Origin: Marinovum algicola | GTDB taxonomy: Bacteria > Pseudomonadota > Alphaproteobacteria > Rhodobacterales > Rhodobacteraceae | Assembly (NCBI RefSeq): GCF_900109145.1 | Contig: NZ_FNYY01000033.1 | Span: 1 to 45,528 of the forward strand | DNA length: 45,528 nt | Reading direction: 5' to 3' | Part shown: positions 7,565 to 15,769 of the stretch, piece after piece | Layout: each line of letters starts with the position of its first letter | How positions within the stretch are numbered: the stretch's first letter is position 1 | The notes under the pieces: generated by a model | Database searches by the model: none | What the model saw: only the letters and a program-made list of their open reading frames with translations | What the model was told of the DNA's origin: nothing | Program-made: the position numbers and the translations under genes

Positions 7565-9046
7565 TCAGGCCGGGGCCACCCGGGGCGGCCCGGCGTCGAG
7601 CGTGCCCATCATCCGGTCCAGATGCCGGGCGATCAGCTCGGACTTAAGACCGGCCTTCCCCGGATCGTGCCACATGCAGTGGAATTCGCCAGGGTCTTCG
7701 TGCAGGTCGAACAACTCGCCCAGCCCGGGATGCGAATGATAGACAACCAGCTTGTAACGCCCGTCACAGGTCATCGAGGCGCGGGTGTCCTGCGTCACTT
7801 CGCTGGATCCCAGCGAGTCGTTGAAATCCGTCACCACCGTGTCCTTGTGCGCCGCCGCGCCGGCAAAGACCGTGCCGGTTAGGCTTTGGCCCTGGATGGC
7901 GTCGGAAATGTCGATCCCGGCGAGGTCCAGCAGCGTGGGCGCGATGTCGATGCTTTCCACCATCGCCTGCGACCGCTGCCCCCGGGGCACACCCGGCCCG
8001 GCGATGATCAGCGGCACATGCACCAGCCCTTCGAAAAAGCGGCAGCCCTTGTAGAGCAACCCGTGATCGCCCAGCATCTCGCCATGATCGCTGGTGAAGA
8101 TGATCACCGTGTTGTCGATCTGGCCGCTGGATTCCAGGTGGTCGAGGATGCGTCCGAATTGATGATCAAGGTTCTCGATCATCGCGAAATAGGCGGCTTT
8201 GACCGCCATGCCGTCGAACTCTTCGGGCGGTTTGGCACCGCGTTCGTCGCCCTCGGGGATGACATGCGCGGCGCGGGCCTCGGCACTCAGCACCGGGTTC
8301 ACCGCGCTGCGTTTCTGGCTGCGGACATTGGCAAACCGCACCTGGTGGGCAATGTCGCTGTCGCGGAACAGGGGCGGCGTCAGCCCGCTGCCGTCGCCAA
8401 ACCGCGCCATCGCCTCGGGCGGCGGGTTGAAGGGCGGGTGCGGGTCAAAGGGATTGAGGCTGAGCATCCAGGGGCCGTCGCGCGCCTCATCGACAAACTC
8501 GATGGCGCGGTCGGCGATCCAGGCCGCCTGGTGCAGCTCTGCCGGGACACCGATCGAAAGATACGGCGGCTTGCCGGGAAACATCTCCTCCGGGCGCAGC
8601 CCCTTGTCGCGCAGCCAGGTCCAATAGCCGTTGCTGCCCGGCACCTTTTCCCAGCCCGGGTTCTGGCACCAGTCAAACAGTCGATAACCATCGTCGGGCC
8701 GCGTCTCAAGCCGGGCGGCGGTGGACAGGTGCAGCTTGCCGATCAGCCCGCAATCATAGCCCGCATCGGCCAGTGTCTTTGTCACCAGCCGTTCGGTCTC
8801 GGGGAAATAGGCATTGCCGTTGCGATAGACCCTATGGGCCGCCGGATAGCGCCCGGTGAGAAAGCTGGCGCGGCTGGGGGTGCAGATCTGGTTCTGGACA
8901 TAGCAATTGTCGAAACTCGTGCCGCGCGCCACCAGCCGGTCGATATTGGGCGTCCTGATCTCGGCATTGCCAAGCGCCGAGATCGTGTCATGCCGCATCT
9001 GGTCGGCGCAGAACCACAGGATGTTGGGGCGTGTATCCGGTGTCAT
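7565..9046 (-). CDS. Type I (formylglycine) sulfatase
   Basis: The 493-residue protein belongs to the alkaline-phosphatase-like sulfatase superfamily. The modification motif CTPSR is at residues 55-59, where C55 would become formylglycine. D15 near the N terminus (FCADQMR) and the TSDHGEMLGDHG block around residue 320 supply metal ligands. There is no signal peptide, so it should act in the cytoplasm on an imported sulfate ester. It overlaps the upstream tctA gene by 4 nt (ATGA) and lies in operon 2, implying that the second TTT system imports its substrate or a related compound. No maturase gene is visible in the window. Confidence 0.9.
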   Translation of the reverse strand: MTPDTRPNILWFCADQMRHDTISALGNAEIRTPNIDRLVARGTSFDNCYVQNQICTPSRASFLTGRYPAAHRVYRNGNAYFPETERLVTKTLADAGYDCGLIGKLHLSTAARLETRPDDGYRLFDWCQNPGWEKVPGSNGYWTWLRDKGLRPEEMFPGKPPYLSIGVPAELHQAAWIADRAIEFVDEARDGPWMLSLNPFDPHPPFNPPPEAMARFGDGSGLTPPLFRDSDIAHQVRFANVRSQKRSAVNPVLSAEARAAHVIPEGDERGAKPPEEFDGMAVKAAYFAMIENLDHQFGRILDHLESSGQIDNTVIIFTSDHGEMLGDHGLLYKGCRFFEGLVHVPLIIAGPGVPRGQRSQAMVESIDIAPTLLDLAGIDISDAIQGQSLTGTVFAGAAAHKDTVVTDFNDSLGSSEVTQDTRASMTCDGRYKLVVYHSHPGLGELFDLHEDPGEFHCMWHDPGKAGLKSELIARHLDRMMGTLDAGPPRVAPA

Positions 9047-10542
9047 CCTTGGGCCACCTCGCCCCCGGCATGTCGTTTTCGCAGCCAGGTGCTGATGGCG
9101 GGCCAGCAGAGCGAAGCGATGGAGATGGCCAGGAAACTCGCGGCGAAGGGCCGGGTGAAGAGCGGCTCAAGGCTGCCGCCGGTGGACATGAGGCCGGAGC
9201 GCAGGTGTTCCTCGGCAATCGGAGCCAGGACAAAACCGATCACGAAGGGGCCGAGCGGCATCTTTGCCCGCTCCATCACGAAGCCCAGCAGCCCCAGCGC
9301 CAGCATCACCCAGACGTCAAAGAAGCTGTTGCCGACGGCAAAGATACCGATGACGCAGAACACCAGGATCGAGGTCAGCAGGAAGGCGCGCGGCACATAG
9401 AGCACCTTGGCGATATGGCGCACCGCCAGCATCATGATGGCGAACATGATCAGGTTGCCCACTAGATAAGCGGCGATCACGCCATAGGCCACCTCGGGCG
9501 CGTTGATGAACAAAAGCGGGCCGGGTTCGAGGTTGTGAATGATCAGCGCGCCGATCAGGATAGCGTCGACCACAGAGCCGGGGATCCCCAGCGTGATCAA
9601 CGGGATAAGCGCCCCACCCACCGCCGCGTTGTTGGCGGTTTCGGCGGCGACAACCCCCGGCTCATGGCCGGTGCCAAACTTCTGCGGCTCTTTCGACGCA
9701 CTGCGGGCGGCGGAATAGCTGAGCATCGAGGCGATGTTCGACCCGATCCCCGGCAGGATGCCGATCCAGGTGCCGATCAGGCTGGAGCGAAGGAAATTTC
9801 CGCTGTGCCGGCGCCAGTCGCCCGGCGACAGCAGCAGCTTGCCCTCGGCCAGGTCGGCCTTGGGCGGGCGGACGTCAATGTTGATGATGTCCTTGATGAT
9901 CTGGCTGATGGCAAAGGCGCCGATCAGCACCGGCAGGAGGCTCAGCCCGCCCTCGAAGGCGTCGACGCCAAAGGTCAGCCGCGGCGTGCCCGAGGACGGA
10001 TCGATCCCCGGCATATGGATCAGCATGCCCAGGCAGGCGGCGATCAGCCCCTTGAGCAGCGATCCCTGGCTCAGGCTGGACAGCATGACCAGCGCCATCA
10101 GCACCATGGTGAAATATTCCCAGGGGCCGAAGGTGATGGCCAGCCGCGAAAACGGCGGCGCCAGCAGCGCCAGCACGAGGAAGGAGATCATGCCGCCCAC
10201 AAAGGAGGCGGTGATGCCCAGACCCAGCGCGCGGGCCGCCCTGCCCTGTTGCGTCATGGGATAGCCGTCGAAGGTGGTCATGATCGACGAAGGCGTGCCC
10301 GGCATCCGCAACAGCGTGGCCGAGATCTGGCTGCCCGACACCCCGCCGACATACATGCCGACCAGCAGCATGATCGCGTTCACGCTGTCCATGAAGAAGG
10401 TCAGCGGCAGGGTCAGGGTGATCAGCATCGTGGTGGTCAGCCCGGGGATCGAGCCCACGACAATTCCAAGGGCCACGCCAAGGAAGACCAGCGCAAAGGG
10501 CAGCGGCGTCATCAGGTAGAAGAGCGCATCAAAGAATGGCAT
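9043..10542 (-). CDS. TctA-family large permease subunit of the second TTT transporter
   Basis: The 499-residue membrane protein has many hydrophobic segments and the TctA signature loops (IVVGSIPGLTTTM near the N terminus, GILPGIGSNIASML mid-protein). It forms the inner-membrane channel with TctB (10558-11046) and works with the TctC at 11116-12102. The TctB stop lies 15 nt upstream and its own stop overlaps the sulfatase start. Unlike the operon 1 permease, it is not fused to TctB. Confidence 0.92.
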   Translation of the reverse strand: MPFFDALFYLMTPLPFALVFLGVALGIVVGSIPGLTTTMLITLTLPLTFFMDSVNAIMLLVGMYVGGVSGSQISATLLRMPGTPSSIMTTFDGYPMTQQGRAARALGLGITASFVGGMISFLVLALLAPPFSRLAITFGPWEYFTMVLMALVMLSSLSQGSLLKGLIAACLGMLIHMPGIDPSSGTPRLTFGVDAFEGGLSLLPVLIGAFAISQIIKDIINIDVRPPKADLAEGKLLLSPGDWRRHSGNFLRSSLIGTWIGILPGIGSNIASMLSYSAARSASKEPQKFGTGHEPGVVAAETANNAAVGGALIPLITLGIPGSVVDAILIGALIIHNLEPGPLLFINAPEVAYGVIAAYLVGNLIMFAIMMLAVRHIAKVLYVPRAFLLTSILVFCVIGIFAVGNSFFDVWVMLALGLLGFVMERAKMPLGPFVIGFVLAPIAEEHLRSGLMSTGGSLEPLFTRPFAASFLAISIASLCWPAISTWLRKRHAGGEVAQG

Positions 10543-10557
10543 GTCGGTCCCTCCTGC

Positions 10558-11046
10558 TCAGGGCAGGTTGATGTAGAAAAAGCGCGTGAAGGCAAAGTCG
10601 CAGGCCATGACCAGAACGACCGCGTAACCGGCGATCCAGGGCAGCTTGCGCATGTCCCGGTGGGTCAGCAGGAAGCCGCAGAGGATGACAAAGCCGATCC
10701 CCGCGACCTTGAAGCTAGCCAGCCCGAAGTCCATCACAGCGACAAAGGCAAAGACGGCGATCAGCACCGCAACAGCCAGCTTGGGGTGTTGCCGGGGTGC
10801 TTCGGGGTCACGAGGCGCCGCAGTCGCGGGCTGGGCCTGCCGCAGGCCGGGCAGCAGGCGGATCACCCAGATGGCCGAGAGAAAGGCCATCAGCCCGGCC
10901 AGCATGCGCGGCACGGCGGCCGATCCCAGCGGTTCGAACCGCGGTTCGGGCAGCCCGGCGGCGCCGACGAAGATCACCCCGGAAAAGCCGATCAGCGCCA
11001 AGGCCAGCGCCAGTTCGATCTTCGGGTTTGCAGCAGATTTTTCCAT
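10558..11046 (-). CDS. TctB-family small membrane subunit of the second TTT transporter
   Basis: The 162-residue protein has four predicted membrane helices and begins MEKSAANPKIELALALALIGF, typical of the poorly conserved TctB subunit. I placed the start at 11044-11046 because GGGGGAG lies just upstream and the longer in-frame form adds only a polar arginine-rich tail. Its position between tctC and tctA matches the common order. Confidence 0.85.
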   Translation of the reverse strand: MEKSAANPKIELALALALIGFSGVIFVGAAGLPEPRFEPLGSAAVPRMLAGLMAFLSAIWVIRLLPGLRQAQPATAAPRDPEAPRQHPKLAVAVLIAVFAFVAVMDFGLASFKVAGIGFVILCGFLLTHRDMRKLPWIAGYAVVLVMACDFAFTRFFYINLP

Positions 11047-11115
11047 GGTCTCCCCCCTTGGAATTGGCCTCGCCCGCGCGGTGGGCACGCGGGCGAGGGA
11101 TGGAATGGCGCGGGC

Positions 11116-12102
11116 TCAGTCGGCGAGCCCGGCCTCTTCCGCCACGACCTTCAGCCGCGTCAGGACGTCGAGCGAGCTGGCCAGCGCGGCCGCGCCATCG
11201 GTCCAGTAGGGCTCAAGCGTGTTCTCGGTGAACCAGGCCTGCATCTCGTCGCTTTCCACGGCGGCCTGCAGCGCGGTGGTGATTATCTCTTCCGCTTCCG
11301 CATCGAGGTTGTCGGGCGCCAGCCAATACAGCGGGTTGGCCCAAACCACGTCGTAACCCAGTTCCGCGGCGGTCGGCACATCGCCGATGGCGGGCAACCG
11401 GTTCGCGCCGAAATAGGTCAGCGCGCGGATGCCGTTGGGCTTGTAGCTGAGGTATTCCGACCCGGAAAACAACGCGATATCGGCATTGCCGCCCAACAGC
11501 CGCGCCAGGCGGTCGGCGCCACCCGGTGCGCCGATCAGGCGGGTCTCGAACCCGGCCTTCCTGGCCAGCATGAGACCCACGATATGCGGTACAGTGCCGA
11601 TGCCCACCGCCTCGGTCAGGCTTTGCGGCTCGGCGCGCAGGGCGTCGATCAGCTCTTCCAGCGTCTGATAGGGAGCATCGTCGCGCACCGTCCAGACCGG
11701 GCTGCCGCCGCCGGTGAAGCCCAGCGAGGTGAAGTCCTCGGGGTGGATCTCGTTCACGCCGAGGGCGTTGGAGACCAGAACGCTGTGCGACCACATCATG
11801 ATGGTGTGGCCATCGGGCTCTGCCCCCAGCACTTCGCGCGCCGCATTGGCCGAGGCCGCGCCGGGCACATTCACGATGACCAGCGGCTGCGGCAGAAGGT
11901 TGTTCTCATTGATATAGGTCGAGATCTTGCGCGCCACGGTATCGGTGCGCCCGCCCGGACGATAACCGACGTAAACCTGGATCGGCTTTGACGGAAACTC
12001 TGCCGCTGCCGGTGTCGCGCTGGCGACAAGCGCGGCCGTGCCAAGGGTCGCGGCCACCGAAGCCGCCGCGATCCCGCGCACCATGGTCTGGATGAATGTC
12101 AT
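11116..12102 (-). CDS. TctC-family substrate-binding protein of the second TTT transporter
   Basis: The 328-residue periplasmic binding protein starts with a signal peptide (hydrophobic core AAASVAATLGTAALVASA, probable cleavage after AAA near residue 34). The TctC start FPSKPIQVYVGYRPGGRTDTVAR follows. The start at 12100-12102 has a GGGAGGA ribosome-binding site; an upstream in-frame ATG is rejected because it precedes the signal peptide. It is the first gene of operon 2, and its upstream region (12103-12333) carries three copies of the YTGG-N5-CCAR operator plus a minus-strand TATATT -10 hexamer. Confidence 0.9.
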   Translation of the reverse strand: MTFIQTMVRGIAAASVAATLGTAALVASATPAAAEFPSKPIQVYVGYRPGGRTDTVARKISTYINENNLLPQPLVIVNVPGAASANAAREVLGAEPDGHTIMMWSHSVLVSNALGVNEIHPEDFTSLGFTGGGSPVWTVRDDAPYQTLEELIDALRAEPQSLTEAVGIGTVPHIVGLMLARKAGFETRLIGAPGGADRLARLLGGNADIALFSGSEYLSYKPNGIRALTYFGANRLPAIGDVPTAAELGYDVVWANPLYWLAPDNLDAEAEEIITTALQAAVESDEMQAWFTENTLEPYWTDGAAALASSLDVLTRLKVVAEEAGLAD

Positions 12103-12149
12103 GAAGTCCTCCCGTTTTTGGTCATGGATGTCAGCTCTCCGTCTGACAA

Positions 12150-12162
12150 CTGGACCGACCAA
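12150..12162. promoter_or_regulatory. Operator copy CTGG-N5-CCAA, operon 2 promoter
   Basis: CTGGACCGACCAA fits the shared YTGG-N5-CCAR dyad. It overlaps the minus-strand -10 candidate TATATT (plus strand 12161-12166), the arrangement expected for repression of the tctC-tctB-tctA-sulfatase operon. A degraded copy with one arm altered (CTGTCTAGTCCAA) lies at 12181-12193. Confidence 0.6.
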
Positions 12163-12200
12163 TATAGTGAAATTTGCGATCTGTCTAGTCCAAAGCTGTT

Positions 12201-12213
12201 CTGGACCAACCAG
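12201..12213. promoter_or_regulatory. Operator copy CTGG-N5-CCAG, operon 2 upstream region
   Basis: CTGGACCAACCAG has perfectly complementary arms. It lies 51 bp from the 12150 copy (start to start), close to five helical turns, so cooperative binding from one DNA face is possible. Confidence 0.6.
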
Positions 12214-12295
12214 AGAAGATGGCCCTCAGCTCACACTACGTCCTGTTTTGTCAGTGGAGTTTGGCGCACTCCCTAACGCGCGGGTTGGCTGAAGC

Positions 12296-12308
12296 CTGGT
12301 CCAGCCAA
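12296..12308. promoter_or_regulatory. Operator copy CTGG-N5-CCAA between operons 2 and 3
   Basis: CTGGTCCAGCCAA lies 26 nt beyond the stop of the ABC permease gene and about 190 nt upstream of tctC. It is embedded in a wider inverted repeat (GGTTGGCT at 12283-12290 with AGCCAACC at 12303-12310). That repeat could also act as a weak terminator for operon 3. Confidence 0.5.
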
Positions 12309-12333
12309 CCCGTATCAGAATCGTTCACCGGGT

Positions 12334-13098
12334 CTATTTGCCCTGCCAATGCAACACGCGCCTTTGGACTGCGGAAATTGCCAACTCCCAGACGAGTCCG
12401 ATCAGTCCGATTATGATGATCCCGACATAGGTGACCGGCAAATTGAAGTATTGCGCCGAATCCAGGATCATGAAGCCCAAACCCGCCTGCGCACCGATCA
12501 ATTCGGAAGCGACCACCAAGGTCCAACTGATGGATGACGCCGCACGGATGGCGGTCATGATTGCGGGCAGGGCCGCAGGCAGAACCACCTTGAAGAACAA
12601 TTGCGTCCGCGTCAGCCCGATGTTTTCGCCCGCCCGGATGATCAGGTCGGGGATGTTGCGCACGCCTTCGGCACTGTTCAGCACGACGTACCAAAGGCAG
12701 GCCATAAAGATCAGCCCGATCTTTGGCCCCTCTCCGATGCCGAAATAGAACACGAACAAAGTGATGAAGGCGATCGGAGGGATTGGTCGAAAAAAGCCGA
12801 TGATCGGCGCGAAGACCGCTTCGAGCACCTTGTGTCTACCAATCAAGAGACCGAGAGGGACGCCGATCAGGATAGCCAGAGAAAACCCTGCAAGCGCCCG
12901 GAAAATGGAAACGCCGACGTGACTCCACAAGGGACTACCGGAATAGCCACGTGCAAGAAGATCCGCGAAAGTTTGCGCCAATGTCACAGGGCTTGGCAAG
13001 CTGCGTTCGTCCACCAGCCCGCTCAGCGTCAGGACCGACCAAAGAGCCAGCAACGCAGCGCCAGATGCCATCGAATACCAGCGGTAGGAAGTCGTCAT
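12334..13098 (-). CDS. ABC transporter permease, SsuC/TauC type
   Basis: The 254-residue membrane protein has about six helices and the binding-protein-dependent transport EAA loop (about 155-185, AGENIGLTRTQLFFKVVLPAALPAIMTAI, here split by reading only the AGENIGLTR and VVLPAALPA landmarks). Homologues move taurine, alkanesulfonates, nitrate or pyrimidine precursors. It overlaps the ATPase gene by 4 nt (ATGA) and ends operon 3. The transport of sulfur- or nitrogen-containing small molecules known for this family fits the sulfatase-rich setting but does not prove a sulfonate substrate. Confidence 0.9.
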   Translation of the reverse strand: MTTSYRWYSMASGAALLALWSVLTLSGLVDERSLPSPVTLAQTFADLLARGYSGSPLWSHVGVSIFRALAGFSLAILIGVPLGLLIGRHKVLEAVFAPIIGFFRPIPPIAFITLFVFYFGIGEGPKIGLIFMACLWYVVLNSAEGVRNIPDLIIRAGENIGLTRTQLFFKVVLPAALPAIMTAIRAASSISWTLVVASELIGAQAGLGFMILDSAQYFNLPVTYVGIIIIGLIGLVWELAISAVQRRVLHWQGK

Positions 13099-13880
13099 TG
13101 TCTTTCCTCCGGTTTCGCGCGCAGAAGCTCGACAATTTCAGCGCGCGCCTCGGCGAACCTGGGATCTGCGGTGATGGCATAGGTTCTGGGACGCTCAAAG
13201 GGGATGTCGTAAATCCGGGCAATCGTGCCCGGGTGCTGCGACATGACAATCACCCGATCCGCGAGGAAAAGCGCCTCTTCCACGTCGTGGGTGATGAACA
13301 GGATCGTGGGCTTGTATTCCTGCCAGACCGAAATCAGCAGCTCATGCATGTTGATCCGCATCTGGGCGTCCAGGGCCCCGAAAGGCTCATCCATCAAGAT
13401 AAGTTTCGGCCCGGCCACCAGAACGCGGGCAATCTGGGCACGTTGCTTCATGCCACCTGAAAGCTGATAGGGATAATGGTCGCGAAACTTTTCCAGGCCT
13501 ACGCTTTTCAGCACCCTGTCCGCCTCGGGCCCATAATCCCCGGGCTTGACGCCGCGCGACTTCGGGCCAAGCACCACGTTGTCATACACGCTCAGCCAGG
13601 GAAACAGGACGGGCTGCTGGAACACCACGCCCCGGTCGGGCGAAGGTCTGTTTATCTCTTCGCCCATGATTTCCAACAGGCCCGATGTCGGCTCAGTGAA
13701 CCCCGCCACCATGTCCAGGAACGTGGATTTACCGCATCCACTGGGCCCGACAATACAGATGATCTCTTCCGCCTCGATCACGAGGTTGAAATCGATCACC
13801 GCCTTGATGCGCTCTCCCGAAGCGCGCCCCGGACTGGAGAAGCACTTCTCCAGCCCCCTGGATACAAGCACCTCCGTCAT
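13095..13880 (-). CDS. ABC transporter ATP-binding protein, TauB/SsuB type
   Basis: The 261-residue ATPase shows Walker A GPSGCGKST, signature LSGGMKQRAQIARVL, Walker B LILMDEPFGALD and an H-loop ITHDVEEA. The start at 13878-13880 is preferred because it overlaps the binding-protein stop by 4 nt (ATGA); the longer in-frame form adds 59 low-complexity residues that are a shadow of that gene. It drives import by the neighbouring permease. Confidence 0.93.
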   Translation of the reverse strand: MTEVLVSRGLEKCFSSPGRASGERIKAVIDFNLVIEAEEIICIVGPSGCGKSTFLDMVAGFTEPTSGLLEIMGEEINRPSPDRGVVFQQPVLFPWLSVYDNVVLGPKSRGVKPGDYGPEADRVLKSVGLEKFRDHYPYQLSGGMKQRAQIARVLVAGPKLILMDEPFGALDAQMRINMHELLISVWQEYKPTILFITHDVEEALFLADRVIVMSQHPGTIARIYDIPFERPRTYAITADPRFAEARAEIVELLRAKPEERQ

Positions 13881-14872
13881 TGTGCGGCCATTTGCGCCGG
13901 ACCGGGGTTCAGAAAGTCGACGCCAGCCCCAGTTGCATTGATCAACCCTGCGGCCAGGGCCCTGTCCTCGACCCAGTCGATGATCGCGCCGCTTCCTTCT
14001 GGGCCAGTCAAAGAAAAGACATTGGATTCCGCAACCTGGTCGGTCACCGTCGCCCAATTGGTTCTGGCGATGACGCTTTGTGCCAGTTCCGGCTTGATTC
14101 CCGTCATCTCTTCGATCTTGGCAAGTGTCGGGCCCGGGTCTTGCTCATAGGCTTCGATCCCGGCTGTCAGGGCCCGGGATACCCGCGCCACGGCATCGCG
14201 GCCTTCCTCGCTCTCCACCCACTCTCCGCCTGCAGCAAGCCCGAAGACATCATGCAGACCGATCTCCGACGCGTTGCTCACCTGGACGGCGCCGTTTGCC
14301 TCGGCAATGGAAAGAAGCGGCTCCCACAGCCATGCCGCATCCACATTCCCGTTCTGAATGGCGGATACGGCCTGCGGCGGCGGCAGCGGCACAAAGTCGA
14401 CCCGATCGAAATCCAGCTCGGCATCCATCGCCTGAGAGACATGGAACAGGTGAAGGATGGACCCCGGAGGCGCGGTAATCGATTGATCCGCAAGGTCGGC
14501 GTAGGACTCAAGTGAGCTACCTTTGGAAAGGACGAGACCGGAAATCGCGCTGGCGTCACCGATGTTATAGACCCACTTCGCCTCCAGCCCGCGGGTGGAT
14601 GCCATGTAAAAGGCGGCTAGCGCCCCTTGTGCCAGATCGATGCTGCCCGCCTGCAAGGATTGGAATTGCGCGGGGCCGGAGGTGAATTTGATGAGCGTCA
14701 CATCGACGCCAAAGTCTTCGAACAGCCCGTGCGCCTCGGCGGCAAACAGCGGCATCGTCGGAACCGGCAGATATCCGTAGTTCACTTCGATCATGGCCTC
14801 TTGTCCCGCGCAGGCCCCCGCCAAGACGGTCATGGCGCCTATCGTGGCGGACTTGAAAGCGTTGAATTTCAT
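13877..14872 (-). CDS. ABC transporter substrate-binding protein, NMT1/TauA-like
   Basis: The 331-residue protein starts with an export signal (KSATIGAMTVLAGACAG; the cysteine might act as a weak lipobox). The NMT1/SsuA-like fold follows, with the typical phrases GLFEDFGVDVTLIKF, LQAGSIDLAQGALAAF and NGNVDAAWLWEP. It is the first gene of operon 3 and has a GGGAGGA site. The closest functional families bind taurine, aliphatic sulfonates or thiamine precursors; the ligand here is unknown. The region upstream (14873-15091) is shared with the divergent GntR gene and carries three copies of the regulon operator. Confidence 0.88.
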   Translation of the reverse strand: MKFNAFKSATIGAMTVLAGACAGQEAMIEVNYGYLPVPTMPLFAAEAHGLFEDFGVDVTLIKFTSGPAQFQSLQAGSIDLAQGALAAFYMASTRGLEAKWVYNIGDASAISGLVLSKGSSLESYADLADQSITAPPGSILHLFHVSQAMDAELDFDRVDFVPLPPPQAVSAIQNGNVDAAWLWEPLLSIAEANGAVQVSNASEIGLHDVFGLAAGGEWVESEEGRDAVARVSRALTAGIEAYEQDPGPTLAKIEEMTGIKPELAQSVIARTNWATVTDQVAESNVFSLTGPEGSGAIIDWVEDRALAAGLINATGAGVDFLNPGPAQMAAQ

Positions 14873-14946
14873 TTAGCATTCCTCCCTTGAAAACTTGGGT
14901 CCGCGATCGGACGGGTGGGTCCATTCAGGATCGGGATTCCCATCAT

Positions 14947-14959
14947 TTGGTCCAGCCAA
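14947..14959. promoter_or_regulatory. Operator copy TTGG-N5-CCAA between operon 3 and the GntR gene
   Basis: TTGGTCCAGCCAA is a consensus copy of the regulon dyad. It lies 75 nt upstream of the minus-strand binding-protein start, where it could block operon 3 transcription. Confidence 0.65.
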
Positions 14960-14979
14960 TATGCGAAATTGCACCCCAT

Positions 14980-14992
14980 CTGGCTAGTCCAA
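14980..14992. promoter_or_regulatory. Operator copy CTGG-N5-CCAA between operon 3 and the GntR gene
   Basis: CTGGCTAGTCCAA has good arms but a different spacer. The spacer CTAGT also occurs in the degraded copy at 12181-12193, suggesting shared ancestry of the two promoter regions. A degenerate TTGG-N5-TTCA follows at 15002-15014. Confidence 0.5.
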
Positions 14993-15042
14993 AATCCAAA
15001 ATTGGTTGGGTTCAGTCCACAATTTTCGCTCACTTCTGGCAT

Positions 15043-15055
15043 TTGGCCCAGCCAG
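15043..15055. promoter_or_regulatory. Operator copy TTGG-N5-CCAG just before the GntR gene
   Basis: TTGGCCCAGCCAG lies 36 nt upstream of the GntR ATG, an ideal place for autoregulation. Confidence 0.6.
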
Positions 15056-15091
15056 TGCCTATGCTCGCCCAAACCTCTGCGGAGCGCATGG

Positions 15092-15769
15092 ATGAGTCAG
15101 AAAGTCTATCAACGCATCGCCGGCGAGCTGGAACAGATGATCCGGTCCGGCGAATTGAAACCAATGAGCCGGCTTCCGGCGGAACGTGACCTTGCCGCCC
15201 AGTTCGAGGTCAGCCGAACCACGATCCGCGAGGCGCTGATGGTGCTGGAGGCGGGCGAAATCATCCGGATCAAGGACCGCTCCGGGGCTTATGTCCTTCC
15301 GGTGACCCGAAAATCCGCGGGTATCCTGCACTCCATCGAGGCGACACCGGGCCCGCACGAAGTGCTCCAGATGCGGCGGTTGATCGAGGGCGAGGCCTGT
15401 TTTCTTGTGGCGCTGAACGGATCGCGGCGGGCGATCGATGCAATTGTCGATGCCAATATGGCCAATGCCGAAGTGCCGCCAGACGACACGCCAGAATTCC
15501 ACGATGCCACGAAACAGTTCCACCTGAGCATTGCCCAGGGCTCGGAAAACAGCCTGTTCGTCGAGCTGCTGGAATACCTGTGGGAGCAAAAGAGCGGGCC
15601 GTTGTGGGAGAACTGGTACGGCAGCACGCGGTCACGGCAGAACCGGATTGCCGTGCTGGCCAACAACCAGGAAGTGACCGACGCCATCGTCGCACGCCGA
15701 CCTCAGGCGGCGCGCACAGCGATGCAGCGCCATATCGATTGGATGATTTCGCGCTTTCTCAGCTATTGA
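15092..15769 (+). CDS. GntR-family regulator, FadR/FCD subfamily
   Basis: The 225-residue protein has an N-terminal winged helix-turn-helix (about 5-70, with RLPAERDLAAQFEVSRTTIREALMVLEAGEII, landmarks PAERDLA and SRTTIREAL). An all-helical FCD effector domain follows, with candidate metal-binding residues in D-x-x-FH (FHDATKQFHLSIA) and a late histidine (MQRHIDWMI). Such regulators respond to carboxylic acids or sugar acids. I chose the ATG at 15092 because GGAG lies 8 nt upstream and the fold begins there; 59 extra upstream codons are intergenic. Its central position and the operators on both sides make it the best candidate controller of operons 2 to 5. Confidence 0.92.
   Translation: MSQKVYQRIAGELEQMIRSGELKPMSRLPAERDLAAQFEVSRTTIREALMVLEAGEIIRIKDRSGAYVLPVTRKSAGILHSIEATPGPHEVLQMRRLIEGEACFLVALNGSRRAIDAIVDANMANAEVPPDDTPEFHDATKQFHLSIAQGSENSLFVELLEYLWEQKSGPLWENWYGSTRSRQNRIAVLANNQEVTDAIVARRPQAARTAMQRHIDWMISRFLSY

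Noticed and set aside
9535-11991. Long open frame (818 codons) on the plus strand opposite the second TTT transporter
   Set aside because: It is an antisense shadow of three clear transporter genes in GC-rich DNA, with low-complexity composition rich in R, G, Q and H and no domain.
12334-14872. Naming the ABC importer tauABC or ssuABC
   Set aside because: No taurine dioxygenase or alkanesulfonate monooxygenase gene is present and the binding-protein family covers several ligands.
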